DNA of 64,000 nt, from NCBI GenBank assembly GCA_009926135.1, contig RFPL01000001.1, positions 372,001-436,000 of the forward strand, read 5' to 3'. The DNA is from Sphingomonadaceae bacterium. Its GTDB lineage: Bacteria; Pseudomonadota; Alphaproteobacteria; Sphingomonadales; Sphingomonadaceae. Positions 25,002 to 34,886 of this stretch are shown piece after piece (positions within the stretch are counted from its first letter, which is position 1; every line of letters starts with the position of its first letter). Made by a program: the position numbers and the translations under genes. The notes under the pieces are model-generated. The model was not told the DNA's origin. It saw only the letters and a program-made list of their open reading frames with translations, and searched no databases.

Positions 25002-27676
25002 CAGGCCGCCAGCTTGCGCAGTACGTAGTGCAGGATGCCCCCGTTCATGAAGTACTCGACCTCATTGGCGGTATCGATCCGGCACAGCGCGGTGAAGGTG
25101 AAGGTCGAGCCATCCTGACGGGTCACTTCGACTTCCACGTCCTGGCGCGGCTTGAGTTCGGCCACGCCGCGGATGGTGTAAGTGCAATCGCCGTTCAGAC
25201 CCAGGGTCTCGCGGGTTGCGCCATCCTTGAACTGCAGCGGCAGCACGCCCATGCCGACCAGGTTCGAACGGTGGATCCGCTCGAAGCTCTCGACGATCAC
25301 CGCGCGTACGCCCAGCAGGTTGGTGCCCTTGGCCGCCCAGTCACGCGACGAGCCGGTACCGTATTCCTTGCCGGCGACGACCACCATCGGCGTGCCATCG
25401 GCCTTGTGCTTCATGGCGGCATCGTAAACCGGCATGACTTCGCCGTTGTACTTGCTCATCCCGCCTTCGATCCCGGGGACCATCTCGTTCTTGATACGGA
25501 TGTTGGCAAAGGTGCCGCGCATCATCACTTCGTGGTGGCCGCGGCGTGCGCCGTAGGAGTTGAAGTCGGCCTTGGCGACCTGGTGCTCCATCAGCCACTG
25601 GCCGGCCGGGCTGTCAGCCTTGATGTTGCCCGCGGGGCTGATGTGGTCGGTGGTGATCGAATCCCCCAGCACCAGTAGCGGCTTGGCTTCGATGATGTCC
25701 TGCACCGGGGCCGGGGTCATCGACATGCCTTCGAAGTAGGGCGGGTTGGCCACATAGGTGCTGCCCGCGCGCCACGAATAGGTTTCCGAGCCGGTGACAT
25801 TGATTGCCTGCCAGTGCTCGTCGCCCTTGTAGACATCGGCATAGCGGGCCTGGAACATCTCGCGCGTGACACATGCCGCCATTGTTTCGGCGACTTCGAG
25901 GTTGGTGGGCCAGATGTCCTTCAGGAACACGTCCTGGCCATTGCTGCCCACGCCGATCGGGGTGGTGACGAAATCGTCTATCACCGTGCCCTTGAGCGCA
26001 TAGGCGACGACTAGCGGCGGCGAAGCGAGGAAGTTGGCGCGCACGTCCGGCGAAACGCGCCCTTCGAAGTTGCGGTTGCCCGAGATGACTGCGGCGGCGA
26101 CCAGTCCGTTCTCGTTGATCGCCTTGCTGATCGGTTCGGCCAGCGGGCCCGAGTTGCCGATGCAGGTGGTGCAGCCATAGCCAACCAGGTTGAAGCCGAT
26201 GTTGTCGAGGTGGCTCTGCAGCCCGGCCTTGATCAGATAATCGGTGACGACCTGCGATCCGGGGGCGAGGCTGGTCTTGACCCACGGCTTGGGCTTCAGG
26301 CCCAGCTCGTCCGCCTTCTTGGCAACGAGGCCGGCGGCGACCAGCACGCCGGGGTTCGAGGTGTTGGTGCAGGACGTGATTGCGGCGATCATTACGTCGC
26401 CATCGCCAACGGTGAAGTCCTTGCCGTCTACCGCGACGCGGGTGTTCGTCTTCTTGTAGGTTTCGGCCATGTCCTTGGCGAAGACATCGTCGACGTCCTC
26501 CAGGTTGACGCGATCCTGCGGGCGCTTCGGCCCGGCGAGGCTGGGGACCACGGTACCCATGTCGAGTTCCAGGGTCGAAGAGAAGATCGGATCGGCCGCA
26601 GCCGGATCGATCCAGAAGCCTTGTTCCTTGGCATAGGCTTCGACCAGCGCGATCTGGCTTTCCTCGCGGCCGGTCAGGCGCAGGTAATCGAGCGTCTTGT
26701 CGTCGATCCCGAAGAAGCCGCAGGTGGCACCATATTCAGGCGCCATGTTGGCCAGGGTCGCCCGGTCAGCGAGGCTCAGCGAGGCGAGGCCCGGACCGTA
26801 ATATTCGACGAAGCGGCCAACCACGCCGTGCTTGCGCAACAGATTGGTGCAGGTCAGCACCAGGTCAGTCGCGGTTACGCCTTCGCGCAGCGCCCCCGTC
26901 AGCTTGAAGCCGACCACTTCGGGGATCAGCATCGAAACCGGCTGGCCGAGCATGGCCGCCTCTGCCTCGATCCCGCCAACGCCCCAGCCCAGCACGCCCA
27001 GGCCATTGATCATGGTGGTGTGGCTGTCAGTGCCCACGCAGGTGTCGGGATAGGCCACAGTCGCGCCGCTCTGGTCGGTGCTGGTCCAGACAGTCTGCGC
27101 GATGTTTTCCAGGTTCACCTGGTGGCAGATGCCGGTGCCCGGGGGAACGGCGTAGAAGTTGTTGAGCGACTTGGAACCCCACTTGAGGAAGTCATAGCGC
27201 TCCATGTTGCGGTGGTATTCGATCTCGACGTTCTCCTGGAACGCCTTGGGGTGGCCGAATTCGTCGACCATCACCGAGTGGTCGATCACCAGGTTCACGG
27301 GGACCAGCGGGTTGATCCGCGACGTATCCCCGCCCAGCTTGGCAATGGCATCGCGCATCGCGGCCAGATCGACCACGCAGGGCACACCGGTGAAATCCTG
27401 CAGCAGCACGCGGGCCGGGCGGTACTGGATTTCCTCGGACGATTCGGTCGGGTTCTTCTGCCAGTCGATCACTGCCTTGACGTGATCGGTCGAGACGGTG
27501 AAGCCGCCGTCTTCAAAGCGCAGCAGGTTTTCCAGCAGGACCTTCATCGAGAATGGCAGGCGGCTGATATCGCCCAGCTTGGCCGCAGCCTTCTTGAGCG
27601 AATAATAGGCAAAGTCCTTGCCGCCGACGTTCAGCGTGCTGCGCGTCCCGAGCGTGTCCTGTCCGACCTGGGTCAT
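25001..27676 (-). CDS. acnA: Aconitate hydratase A
   Basis: 891 aa from ATG 27676; the track start adds 46 residues with no family match. Citrate to isocitrate in the TCA cycle, with a [4Fe-4S] cluster. Cluster cysteines are in [15 protein letters not shown] and [14 protein letters not shown]. The start [20 protein letters not shown] and the C-terminal swivel domain ([20 protein letters not shown]) are typical of the AcnA/IRP group. In some alphaproteobacteria acnA is preceded by ccm genes, which is not the case here. Confidence 0.97.
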   Translation of the reverse strand: MTQVGQDTLGTRSTLNVGGKDFAYYSLKKAAAKLGDISRLPFSMKVLLENLLRFEDGGFTVSTDHVKAVIDWQKNPTESSEEIQYRPARVLLQDFTGVPCVVDLAAMRDAIAKLGGDTSRINPLVPVNLVIDHSVMVDEFGHPKAFQENVEIEYHRNMERYDFLKWGSKSLNNFYAVPPGTGICHQVNLENIAQTVWTSTDQSGATVAYPDTCVGTDSHTTMINGLGVLGWGVGGIEAEAAMLGQPVSMLIPEVVGFKLTGALREGVTATDLVLTCTNLLRKHGVVGRFVEYYGPGLASLSLADRATLANMAPEYGATCGFFGIDDKTLDYLRLTGREESQIALVEAYAKEQGFWIDPAAADPIFSSTLELDMGTVVPSLAGPKRPQDRVNLEDVDDVFAKDMAETYKKTNTRVAVDGKDFTVGDGDVMIAAITSCTNTSNPGVLVAAGLVAKKADELGLKPKPWVKTSLAPGSQVVTDYLIKAGLQSHLDNIGFNLVGYGCTTCIGNSGPLAEPISKAINENGLVAAAVISGNRNFEGRVSPDVRANFLASPPLVVAYALKGTVIDDFVTTPIGVGSNGQDVFLKDIWPTNLEVAETMAACVTREMFQARYADVYKGDEHWQAINVTGSETYSWRAGSTYVANPPYFEGMSMTPAPVQDIIEAKPLLVLGDSITTDHISPAGNIKADSPAGQWLMEHQVAKADFNSYGARRGHHEVMMRGTFANIRIKNEMVPGIEGGMSKYNGEVMPVYDAAMKHKADGTPMVVVAGKEYGTGSSRDWAAKGTNLLGVRAVIVESFERIHRSNLVGMGVLPLQFKDGATRETLGLNGDCTYTIRGVAELKPRQDVEVEVTRQDGSTFTFTALCRIDTANEVEYFMNGGILHYVLRKLAA

Positions 27677-27814
27677 CCCGCTTATACTCCTGTTGGTGGT
27701 GCCCGCCTGCGCGCACGCCCCTTTCGCGGGTGCAGCCGAGCCATATCGGCGCCGCCGATGCGCGGGTTTGGCCGATACGTCAAGTAGCTGGGCCGGGAAT
27801 CCGGCCCGGATCAC

Positions 27815-28720
27815 CTAAAGCGTGGTCTGTTCCGTGTGAGCTGGCGCGGCCTTGCTTGCGGCGATCCAGCAGCCGATCACGATCAGCGCCACGCCCGCCA
27901 GTGTTTCGACGGTGACCGGCTCGGCAAAGACCAGCCAGCCCAACAGCGCGGCCCAGACAAAGGCGGTGTACTCGATCGGCAGCAGAACCTGGGCTTCGGC
28001 CCGCCCATAGGCCCAGCTCAGCAGCATCAACGATACTGCGGCCAAGACGGCACCCGTGGCAACTTCACCCAAAACCGGCAGGCTGGGCACCACGGCCAGC
28101 CACGGCGCGGCGAGCGCCAGGAACAGACCGGCAAAGCCCATCTGGAACAGCGCCACTTCCTGCGGACTGGCAAGCTGGGCCTGCTTGCGCTGGAAGATGA
28201 GGTTGAAGGCATAGAGCACAGCCGAGAGCAGCACTGCGCCGATACCCCACATCGCATCCTCGCTCAGCGCCTCGCGGCCCAGCCGCCCGGCGCCGATCAC
28301 CAGCACTCCGGCAAAGCCGAGCAGCGAGGCGATCACGGCACCGCGCCCGATCTTCTCCCCCAGCATCACGGCAGCGAGATAGAGCGCGATAAGGGGGGCG
28401 ATGAAGGACAGCGCGATCGCCTCGGCCAGCGGCAGGCGGATCAGGCCCCAGAAGAAGCTGGTGGCGAGGCCGGCACTGATCGCGCCGCGCAAGGCGTGGA
28501 GCCGCAAGGCCGCCTGACCAGGCCACCGGCCACCGGTCGCGCGCCACAGCGGCAGCATCAGCAGCACCCCGAAGCCGGAACGAAACAGCATGGCGTTATA
28601 GGCGCCGACCTGCAGGCTGGCGCTCTTCATCACCGCGTCCATCACGCTGAACAGCGCGATCCCGCTGGCGGCGACCAGGAACGGCAAGACAGGATGATGG
28701 GGTTGCTGGCCGGGCGGCAC
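27815..28720 (-). CDS. EamA/DMT-family transporter
   Basis: 301 aa from GTG 28720, with AGGGAG upstream; the longer track start invades the cytochrome b561 gene. Ten hydrophobic segments form two EamA repeats (first around ALFSVMDAVMKSASLQVGAY, second from AMWGIGAVLLSAVLYAFNLI). The C-terminal LLPIEYTAFVWAALLGWLVF is the usual final-repeat signature. Metabolite or drug export is likely; substrate unknown. Confidence 0.85.
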   Translation of the reverse strand: MPPGQQPHHPVLPFLVAASGIALFSVMDAVMKSASLQVGAYNAMLFRSGFGVLLMLPLWRATGGRWPGQAALRLHALRGAISAGLATSFFWGLIRLPLAEAIALSFIAPLIALYLAAVMLGEKIGRGAVIASLLGFAGVLVIGAGRLGREALSEDAMWGIGAVLLSAVLYAFNLIFQRKQAQLASPQEVALFQMGFAGLFLALAAPWLAVVPSLPVLGEVATGAVLAAVSLMLLSWAYGRAEAQVLLPIEYTAFVWAALLGWLVFAEPVTVETLAGVALIVIGCWIAASKAAPAHTEQTTL

Positions 28721-28836
28721 GATTGTTCTCTCCCTGATCTGCCGGGTAGGGGAGGGCAGAAGGGGTGGCAAGCGGCGGCTGGCTTTTTTGCAGGAGCCTT
28801 GTAACCTTCGCGCCGCGCTAGCCGAAAAGGTACCTG

Positions 28837-29604
28837 ATGGATCAGCATTTTCCGCCCGCAGCCGACCGACCGGAACACCAGGGCGGGGATCTTGTCCGTC
28901 GTCATGCGCTGGCGACACGGCTGTGGCACTGGACCAATGCCCTGGCGCTGCTGGTCATGCTGATGAGCGGGTTGATGATCCTGAACGCTCACCCCCGGCT
29001 TTACTGGGGTCATTACGGGTCGGAGCACGACCACGCCTGGCTGGTGCTGGCCGCGCTGGAGGATACGGCCTTTCCCGGCTGGATGACGATCCCGTCGAAT
29101 TACAGCTTGGCCGATGCGCGGCTATGGCACTTTGCCTTTGCCTGGGTGCTGGTGCTGGCCTTCACCGGCTATCTGCTATGGGGGCTGCTGCGCGGGCATA
29201 TCCGCCGCCGGCTGCATATCACCCGCGCGGAATGGAACCCGCGACATATCCTGCACGATTTCGTGGCGCACGTCCGGCTGCAATTCCCGACCGGGACGGC
29301 TGCGCTCGATTACAACGTGCTGCAGAAGCTGGCCTATGGCGGCGTGCTGTTTGTGCTGCTTCCCACGATGATCCTGACCGGCCTCGCCATGTCGCCAGCG
29401 CTCGACGCGGCATGGCCGTGGATGGTCGACCTGTTTGGCGGACGACAATCGGCGCGATCTATCCACTTCATTGCGGCCAGCGGCCTGGTGCTGTTCTTCG
29501 CGGTGCATATGGTGATGGTGGTCCTGGCGGGGCCGGTCAACGAAGTGCGCTCGATCCTGACTGGCTGGTACCGCTTGCCGCGTGAAAAAGGAGGTGCGGC
29601 ATGA
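28837..29604 (+). CDS. Cytochrome b561-type membrane subunit
   Basis: 255 aa, with four to five membrane spans. Haem-ligand histidine candidates lie in ATRLWHWTNALALLV, RLWHFAFAWVLVLAFTG and SIHFIAASGLVLFFAVH. The pattern is that of bacterial cytochrome b561/Ni-hydrogenase b-type subunits, which pass electrons between the quinone pool and a periplasmic enzyme. It overlaps the molybdoenzyme gene by ATGA, so it is most likely that enzyme's electron partner. AAAAGG..ATG serves as ribosome site. Confidence 0.85.
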   Translation: MDQHFPPAADRPEHQGGDLVRRHALATRLWHWTNALALLVMLMSGLMILNAHPRLYWGHYGSEHDHAWLVLAALEDTAFPGWMTIPSNYSLADARLWHFAFAWVLVLAFTGYLLWGLLRGHIRRRLHITRAEWNPRHILHDFVAHVRLQFPTGTAALDYNVLQKLAYGGVLFVLLPTMILTGLAMSPALDAAWPWMVDLFGGRQSARSIHFIAASGLVLFFAVHMVMVVLAGPVNEVRSILTGWYRLPREKGGAA

Positions 29605-30356
29605 TCCTGACCCGGCGCAAGGCGCTGCAGGTGGGCGCGGCGGGTGCCGGCGGGCTGCTATTGTCAGGCTGCGACGCGCTGAATGACAGCGCTCCGTTCA
29701 AGGACGGATTGGCCGGGGTAGGCCGGCTGCATGAACTGACCCAGCGGGCGATCATTGGCGACAGCCTGGCCCGCGAGTTTACCGAAATCGACATGTCGCC
29801 CGTGTTCAAGGCCAATGGCAGCCTGCGCGTGGCGGATCCGGCCTATCGCGCGCTGCTGGCTGGCGGGTTCGGGCAGTGGGCGCTGCGGGTCGATGGCCTG
29901 GTTCACCGCCCGCTGGCCCTGCCGCTGACCGCACTGCGGGCCATGCCGCAGCGCACCCAGATCACCCGGCATGACTGTGTCGAAGGGTGGAGCGCGATCG
30001 GCAAGTGGCAGGGGCCGCAGCTTGGCGCAATTATCGCCCAGGCCGGGCTGATGCCGGGTGCGCGCTATGTCGTGTTCCACTGCGCCGACCAGCTGGAAGG
30101 CAAGCCGTTCTACGAATCGATCGACCTGGTCGAGGCGTTTCACCCCCAGACGATCCTGGCCTGGCGGATGAACGATGCACCGCTGACCGAACCGCACGGC
30201 GCACCAATCCGCCTGCGGGTGGAGCGGCAACTGGGCTACAAGCAGGCCAAATACATCATGCGCATCGAGCTGCGCGAGAGCCTCGCCGGACTCTATGGTG
30301 GCCGCGGCGGCTTCTGGGAAGACAACCGCGGCTACCAATGGTGGGCCGGAATCTGA
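29601..30356 (+). CDS. Molybdopterin-dependent oxidoreductase, Tat-exported lipoprotein
   Basis: 251 aa of the sulfite-oxidase fold. The signal peptide has a twin arginine (LTRRKALQVGAAG) and then a lipobox (LLLSGCDAL), so the mature protein should be folded before export and lipid-anchored at Cys 25. The Mo-coordinating cysteine is in TRHDCVEGWSAIGKWQGPQL, and YVVFHCADQLEGKPFYESID follows. Related to MsrP/YedY-type and SoxC-like proteins. Substrate unknown: a sulfoxide, sulfite or nitrogen oxide are possible. Coupled to a cytochrome b561 gene. Confidence 0.85.
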   Translation: MILTRRKALQVGAAGAGGLLLSGCDALNDSAPFKDGLAGVGRLHELTQRAIIGDSLAREFTEIDMSPVFKANGSLRVADPAYRALLAGGFGQWALRVDGLVHRPLALPLTALRAMPQRTQITRHDCVEGWSAIGKWQGPQLGAIIAQAGLMPGARYVVFHCADQLEGKPFYESIDLVEAFHPQTILAWRMNDAPLTEPHGAPIRLRVERQLGYKQAKYIMRIELRESLAGLYGGRGGFWEDNRGYQWWAGI

Positions 30357-30357
30357 T

Positions 30358-30660
30358 TTACATGATCCGGCGGACCGCCTCGCCTGAATAGAGCCACAGT
30401 TCCGCGCCCTCGCGCTGCACGGCGCCCATCGCCTTGTTGAATGCGGCCATGTGCGCACTCTTGCCATGGGCGGCCAGGGCCTCGGCGGTTTCCCAGCGTT
30501 CGGTGATGCGGATCAGGTCAGGGTCATTGATATCGCGCGAAAAGGCATAGGTCAGGCAGCCTTCTTCCTTGGCAGTCTCTGCCACCATGATGCGGGCAGC
30601 ATCTGCCACCTTGTCGAACTCTCCGGTTCCAAGCTTCAGCCAGCCTTCAATGATCAGCAT
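30358..30660 (-). CDS. ABM-domain quinol monooxygenase-like protein
   Basis: 100 aa from ATG 30660, 6 nt after GGAG; ATG 30666 is too close to it. Ferredoxin-like dimeric alpha/beta barrel of the antibiotic biosynthesis monooxygenase type (YgiN-like): ETAKEEGCLTYAFSRDINDP then ITERWETAEALAAHGKSAHM. It may oxidise a quinol or phenolic. Ends 1 bp from the convergent molybdoenzyme gene. Confidence 0.85.
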   Translation of the reverse strand: MLIIEGWLKLGTGEFDKVADAARIMVAETAKEEGCLTYAFSRDINDPDLIRITERWETAEALAAHGKSAHMAAFNKAMGAVQREGAELWLYSGEAVRRIM

Positions 30661-30827
30661 TTCCATCTCCAGATTTTTTCGCAGTTTTCGGGAACTTTTT
30701 CGGTTTTTCGGGCCATATCAAGGGCAGCACGGGCTGTCGCTATCGCGTTGTTAACCCAATCTGCGATGCATAGAAATCCTCGTCCTGATCAGAGCCCCCA
30801 CCCCGTCTGGAATCAGGAGATACCGTA

Positions 30828-31361
30828 ATGAAGAAATTTGCCCTCATGGTTGGGGGGGCCTTGGCCCTTGCCTGCAGTTCGAATGCCAATGCAGCGCTAG
30901 TCGTGCTGGTCGGCGGTGATTCCGCCGGGACTTTCCGCAATACCGATGTGGTTTGCACGCCGGCAGCGGGGCCTTGCGCATTCACCGATACAGCGACTTT
31001 CGTCACGCCGCAGGACTTCACGATGCTCAGTGCGACGATCTCCTCGATCCTCACTGGCAGTAACCTGTCGACCAATATCGACTTCACGTCGGTAATGATC
31101 AACGGCGTGGAGTTCGCCATCGGCGCGACCGGGGCGACCGAGTTTCGCTATCTGACCGATCTGCTGCTTGGGCCGGGCAAGACCAACACCCTGTCTATCT
31201 CCGGCACGACCGGTGGCGATGCCTCCTACGGCGGTACGCTCTCGTTCGCTGGTGCCGCCGGGGTTCCTGAACCTTCGACCTGGCTGATGATGATCCTCGG
31301 GATCGGCTTTGCCGGCATGGCGCTGCGCCGCCGCCAGGCAGTGCGGGTGTCATATACCTGA
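30828..31361 (+). CDS. PEP-CTERM sorting-domain secreted protein (FxDxA type)
   Basis: 177 aa. The signal peptide MKKFALMVGGALALACSSNANA is followed by a beta-rich body containing AFTDTATF, which fits the FxDxA PEP-CTERM subfamily as I recall it. The tail VPEPSTWLMMILGIGFAGMA then LRRRQ is a textbook PEP-CTERM: PEP motif, membrane helix, arginine cluster. The protein should be sorted by exosortase, with the tail removed. The upstream 160 bp is T-rich. No exosortase gene lies in this window. Confidence 0.9.
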   Translation: MKKFALMVGGALALACSSNANAALVVLVGGDSAGTFRNTDVVCTPAAGPCAFTDTATFVTPQDFTMLSATISSILTGSNLSTNIDFTSVMINGVEFAIGATGATEFRYLTDLLLGPGKTNTLSISGTTGGDASYGGTLSFAGAAGVPEPSTWLMMILGIGFAGMALRRRQAVRVSYT

Positions 31362-31388
31362 CGCCATCATAGATAAGACCGCAGAAAG

Positions 31389-31411
31389 CCCCGGCAGTGC
31401 CGGGGTTTTTT
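31389..31411 (+). terminator. Rho-independent terminator after the PEP-CTERM gene
   Basis: CCCCGGC, loop AGT, GCCGGGG, then TTTTTT. A 7 bp all-GC stem with a six-T tail, 27 bp after the stop. Clear intrinsic terminator for the plus strand. Confidence 0.9.
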
Positions 31412-31423
31412 GTTTGTGGTGCG

Positions 31424-31804
31424 CTAGGCGCCCGTGCCGCACCAGCTTGAGCGCCGGCCGCGCCAAGGCTCGGCCAGGCCCTCCGTGACCAACTGTGCGC
31501 CAAGACTCCTGCCCTGCCGCGTGACTACGGCGAGGCGCCTGCCATAGCGGTCATGGCTGCGCCGACCGCCGACCAGCAATACCGGACCCCTGTTCAGCAG
31601 TTCCAGTAGCCGCAGCTTGGCCGCCTCGCCGCGCTGGCGTTCACTGGCGCAGCGGGCCTGGCCGGTTTCGGGCGCATTGATATCCGCAATCCGCACCTTC
31701 TCACCGGCAAGCCAGAAGGTGTCGCCATCGACCACGCAGGTTTCGCACGGGGCGTTGGTGCAGAACGTGAAGAGCGCGGCGGCAGACAGGGCAAGGACTG
31801 ACAT
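31424..31804 (-). CDS. Thermonuclease (SNase)-fold secreted protein
   Basis: 126 aa. A signal peptide (MSVLALSAAALFTFCTNAPC) is followed by the SNase OB fold: VVDGDTFWLAGEKVRIADIN and APETGQARCASERQRGEAAK, then RYGRRLAVV. Active-site counterparts of staphylococcal nuclease Arg35 (VRIADINAPE), Glu43 region (GEAAK) and Arg87 (RYGRRL) can be found, so nuclease activity is plausible. The family in Rhizobiales/Sphingomonadales is small and periplasmic. Confidence 0.82.
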   Translation of the reverse strand: MSVLALSAAALFTFCTNAPCETCVVDGDTFWLAGEKVRIADINAPETGQARCASERQRGEAAKLRLLELLNRGPVLLVGGRRSHDRYGRRLAVVTRQGRSLGAQLVTEGLAEPWRGRRSSWCGTGA

Positions 31805-31898
31805 CGCCCGGGCCTGCCCGCGCTGCGCGGACTGGACTATCCGAGAAAACCCGTGGTTCCGCTCGAAAGTGGAGCGATCTGCAGTTTGGCAACAGGCG

Positions 31899-33131
31899 TT
31901 ACAGGCTGAGGAACAGGCCGGCCAGCGCGGCGCTCATCAGGTTTGAGAGGCTGCCGGCGATCAGCGCCTTGATGCCGAGCCGCGCGATTACCGGCCGCTG
32001 TTCGGGTGCCAGGCTACCGGTTACGGCCATCTGGATCGCGATCGAGCTGAAGTTGGCAAAGCCGCACAGCGCGAAGGTGACCACCGCGACGGTCCGTTCA
32101 GACAGGCCTTGGACCTGGCCCAGGTCAATGAAGGCAACGAATTCGTTGAGCACCACTTTGGTGCCGAAAAACCCGCCGGCGCGCAGCGCTTCGGCCCAGT
32201 CCGGCGCGGCCAACAACCAGAAGATGGGGGCAAAGACATGGCCGAGGATCATCTGGAAGGAAAGGTTGGGCTGGCCGAACCACCCGCCGATCCCGCCAAG
32301 GATCCCGTTTGCCAGCGCAACCAGCGCCACGAAGGCCAGCACCATGGCACCGACCGCAACGGCCAGCTTCACGCCCGTTTGCGCGCCCTGCGATGCGGCC
32401 ATGATGATGTTGGCCGGTGCCTCTTCCTCAAGTCCGGCGACTTTCACTTCGTCCGGCTCGACCACTTTGTCGTCCTTGGGATCGGGCATGATGATCTTGG
32501 CCATCAGGATCCCGCCCGGTGCGGACATGAATGCGGCGGCGACCAGGTAGTCGATGCGGATGCCCATGCTGGCATAGGCCGCCAGGATCGTGCCCGCGAC
32601 CCCGGCCATGCCGACTGTCATCAGGCAGAACAGCTGGCTGGGGGTGAGCGCGGCAAGGTAGGGCCGGATTACCAGCGGACTTTCCGACTGGCCGACGAAG
32701 ATGTTGCTGGCCGCACCCAGGCTCTCAACCTTGCTGATCCCGGTGATCTTCTCCAGCCCGCCGCCGATCCACTTGATCACCAGCTGCATGATGCCGAGGT
32801 AATAGAGGATCGAGATCAGCGCAGCGAAGAAGATGATCACTGGCAGGGCGGCAATGGCAAAACTGTTGCCGCCGATTTCGGGTCTGGCGAGCGGCCCGAA
32901 CAGGAACTCGACCCCGGCGTGGGCATAGCCGAGCAGCGCGCTGACCCCGTCGGAGGCACCCTTCAGCATATGCTTGCCGAACGGGACATAGAGCACCAGC
33001 GCGGCGAGCCCCGCCTGCAGCGCAAAGGCTGCGCCAACCACCCGCAGCCGGATCGCCTTGCGATTGCCCGAAAGGAGCCAGGCGATGCCAAGGATCAGGA
33101 CGATCCCGATCAGACTGTTGACGATCAGCAT
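31899..33131 (-). CDS. Concentrative nucleoside transporter (NupC/CNT)
   Basis: 410 aa from ATG 33131. Sodium- or proton-coupled uptake of nucleosides. The start MLIVNSLIGIVLILGIAWLL and the conserved core (NIFVGQSESPLVIRPYLAAL, ASMGIRIDYLVAAAFMSAPG, and NEFVAFIDLG) are CNT hallmarks. Contains an unusually charged cytoplasmic loop (MPDPKDDKVVEPDEVKVAGL) between the two halves. Divergent from the queuosine-precursor transporter. Confidence 0.92.
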   Translation of the reverse strand: MLIVNSLIGIVLILGIAWLLSGNRKAIRLRVVGAAFALQAGLAALVLYVPFGKHMLKGASDGVSALLGYAHAGVEFLFGPLARPEIGGNSFAIAALPVIIFFAALISILYYLGIMQLVIKWIGGGLEKITGISKVESLGAASNIFVGQSESPLVIRPYLAALTPSQLFCLMTVGMAGVAGTILAAYASMGIRIDYLVAAAFMSAPGGILMAKIIMPDPKDDKVVEPDEVKVAGLEEEAPANIIMAASQGAQTGVKLAVAVGAMVLAFVALVALANGILGGIGGWFGQPNLSFQMILGHVFAPIFWLLAAPDWAEALRAGGFFGTKVVLNEFVAFIDLGQVQGLSERTVAVVTFALCGFANFSSIAIQMAVTGSLAPEQRPVIARLGIKALIAGSLSNLMSAALAGLFLSL

Positions 33132-33244
33132 GGCGACGGCGCTCCCCGGTGAATTCCGCCGCCGTGGTAACGGCCATGCGGCTCCCCGCCTAGCCGTATT
33201 TACCGGGCCTTCCACAAGCGCGGGAAGGCCGCTAAGCCGTGGCG

Positions 33245-33892
33245 ATGCAGACTGTTACCATCCCGCGCTCGCTCTTCGTGTTCTCCCTGCTTTACGGGGG
33301 GCTCTGTGTCCTAGCCGGGGTGATGGGGGTCAAGCTCGCCTCGCTGGGTAACTGGCCGGTGCTGGGCGACCTGGCAGTGGAAAGCGGGATCTTTGCCTTC
33401 CTGTTTCTGGTGATCATCTCCAGCGCGGTCGCCGAACTGTTCGGGCAGGACCGCGCCAACCAGCTGGTCCGGTTCGGTTTCGTGCCGCTGATCGTTTCCA
33501 TGGTAATGCTGACGGTGGTGATCAAGCTGGTGCCGCCCGCGCCCTTCTGGACTGACCAGGATGCCTTTGCCAAACTGCTCGGCCAAGGGGTGCGGATGCA
33601 GTTTGCCGGGCTGATTTCCTATGGCACCTCGCAGACGCTCAACGTCTACCTGTTCAGCCGGATCGCCGGCGGACAGGGCAAGGCGCTGGTCTTCCGGGCC
33701 TGGATCGCCAGCCTGCTGTCGCAGATCGTCGATACGATCCTGTTCATCACGATCAGCTTCTATGGCCAGGACATTCCGCTGGGGCAGATCATGGAAGGCC
33801 AGATCATCTCCAAGCTGGTGCTGTCCACCATCATGGTACCGCCGCTGATCGTGGTCTTCGTCAAGCTGGGGCGCTGGCTTGACCGCGCCTGA
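33245..33892 (+). CDS. Queuosine precursor transporter (YhhQ/VUT family)
   Basis: 215 aa from ATG 33245 (GTG 33239 also possible). Six hydrophobic segments. The Vut_1 family pattern is visible in SAVAELFGQDRANQLVRFGF, the SYGTSQTLNVYLFSRI stretch and FRAWIASLLSQIVDTILFIT. Imports queuine or preQ bases for tRNA wobble modification. Assignment is by family; the exact precursor is not known. Confidence 0.88.
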   Translation: MQTVTIPRSLFVFSLLYGGLCVLAGVMGVKLASLGNWPVLGDLAVESGIFAFLFLVIISSAVAELFGQDRANQLVRFGFVPLIVSMVMLTVVIKLVPPAPFWTDQDAFAKLLGQGVRMQFAGLISYGTSQTLNVYLFSRIAGGQGKALVFRAWIASLLSQIVDTILFITISFYGQDIPLGQIMEGQIISKLVLSTIMVPPLIVVFVKLGRWLDRA

Positions 33893-33950
33893 GCGCCCGA
33901 TGCGGCGACAATTTGCTTCAAATCTGCGGGCAGCAGGCTAAAGGCCGCGC

Positions 33951-34859
33951 ATGACCCAGTCCCCCGATCCCGCCCACAGCGCTGCGATGCTGGCCAAGGC
34001 CGAAACGCTGGTCGAGGCCCTGCCTTACCTGCAGCGCTATGCCGGGCGGACCTTCGTGGTGAAGTACGGTGGCCACGCAATGGGCGATCCAGAGCTGGCG
34101 CGCGACTTTGCCGAGGACGTGGTGCTGCTCAAGGCCGTCGGCATCAATCCGGTGGTGGTTCACGGCGGCGGGCCCCAGATCGGGGCCATGCTCAAGAAAC
34201 TGGGCGTTGAAAGCAAGTTCATCGATGGCCTGCGGGTGACGGACAAGGCCACCGCCGAAATCGCCGAAATGGTTCTCTCGGGCGCAATCAACAAGGAGCT
34301 GGTCGGCTGGATCGCCGGCGCCGGCGGCAAGGCGTTGGGTATTTCCGGCAAGGATGGCGGCCTGGTCACCGCGACCAAGGTTTCGCGCACCACAAAGGAC
34401 CCCGAAAGCAATATCGAGCAGGCAGTCGATCTGGGCTTCGTGGGTGAGCCGACCGCGGTCGACGTCACGCTGATCGAAACCGCCAGCGCTGCCGGGATGA
34501 TTCCGGTGATCGCGCCGATCGCTCCGGGTGCCGATGGCGAGACCTACAATATCAACGCCGATACCATGGCCGGGGCGATCGCCGCGGCGCTGGGCGCGGC
34601 GCGGCTGTTCCTGCTGACCGATGTTGCCGGGGTGCTCGACAAGCAGGGCAACCTGCTTACCGACCTCACCCCGGCCGACATCGTCAAGCTGCAGCACGAT
34701 GGCACGATCAGTGGCGGCATGATTCCGAAGCTGGAAACCTGCATCCACGCGGTCGAGGCCGGGTGCGAGGCTGCGGTCGTGCTCGATGGCCGCGTGCCGC
34801 ATGCCATGCTGATCGAAGTGTTCACCGCGCGCGGGGCAGGCACCCTGATCCGCCGCTAA
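33951..34859 (+). CDS. argB: Acetylglutamate kinase
   Basis: 302 aa. Phosphorylates N-acetyl-L-glutamate in arginine synthesis. The amino acid kinase fold shows [40 protein letters not shown], the substrate-binding [17 protein letters not shown] and the [12 protein letters not shown] end. A longer N-terminal helix (residues 1-25) is present, as in arginine-inhibitable hexameric enzymes. Followed by yggT and folD in the same direction. Confidence 0.96.
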   Translation: MTQSPDPAHSAAMLAKAETLVEALPYLQRYAGRTFVVKYGGHAMGDPELARDFAEDVVLLKAVGINPVVVHGGGPQIGAMLKKLGVESKFIDGLRVTDKATAEIAEMVLSGAINKELVGWIAGAGGKALGISGKDGGLVTATKVSRTTKDPESNIEQAVDLGFVGEPTAVDVTLIETASAAGMIPVIAPIAPGADGETYNINADTMAGAIAAALGAARLFLLTDVAGVLDKQGNLLTDLTPADIVKLQHDGTISGGMIPKLETCIHAVEAGCEAAVVLDGRVPHAMLIEVFTARGAGTLIRR

Positions 34860-34886
34860 GGCCCTCCCCACCCAAGGACCAAACCG

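Noticed and set aside
26210-27787. 525 aa plus-strand ORF
   Set aside because: Antisense to acnA over its full length, no recognisable domain, His/Asp/Gly-rich as expected of a shadow frame.
28788-29585. 265 aa plus-strand ORF over the cytochrome b561 gene
   Set aside because: Different frame with no family match; the b561 frame carries haem histidines and couples to the molybdoenzyme.
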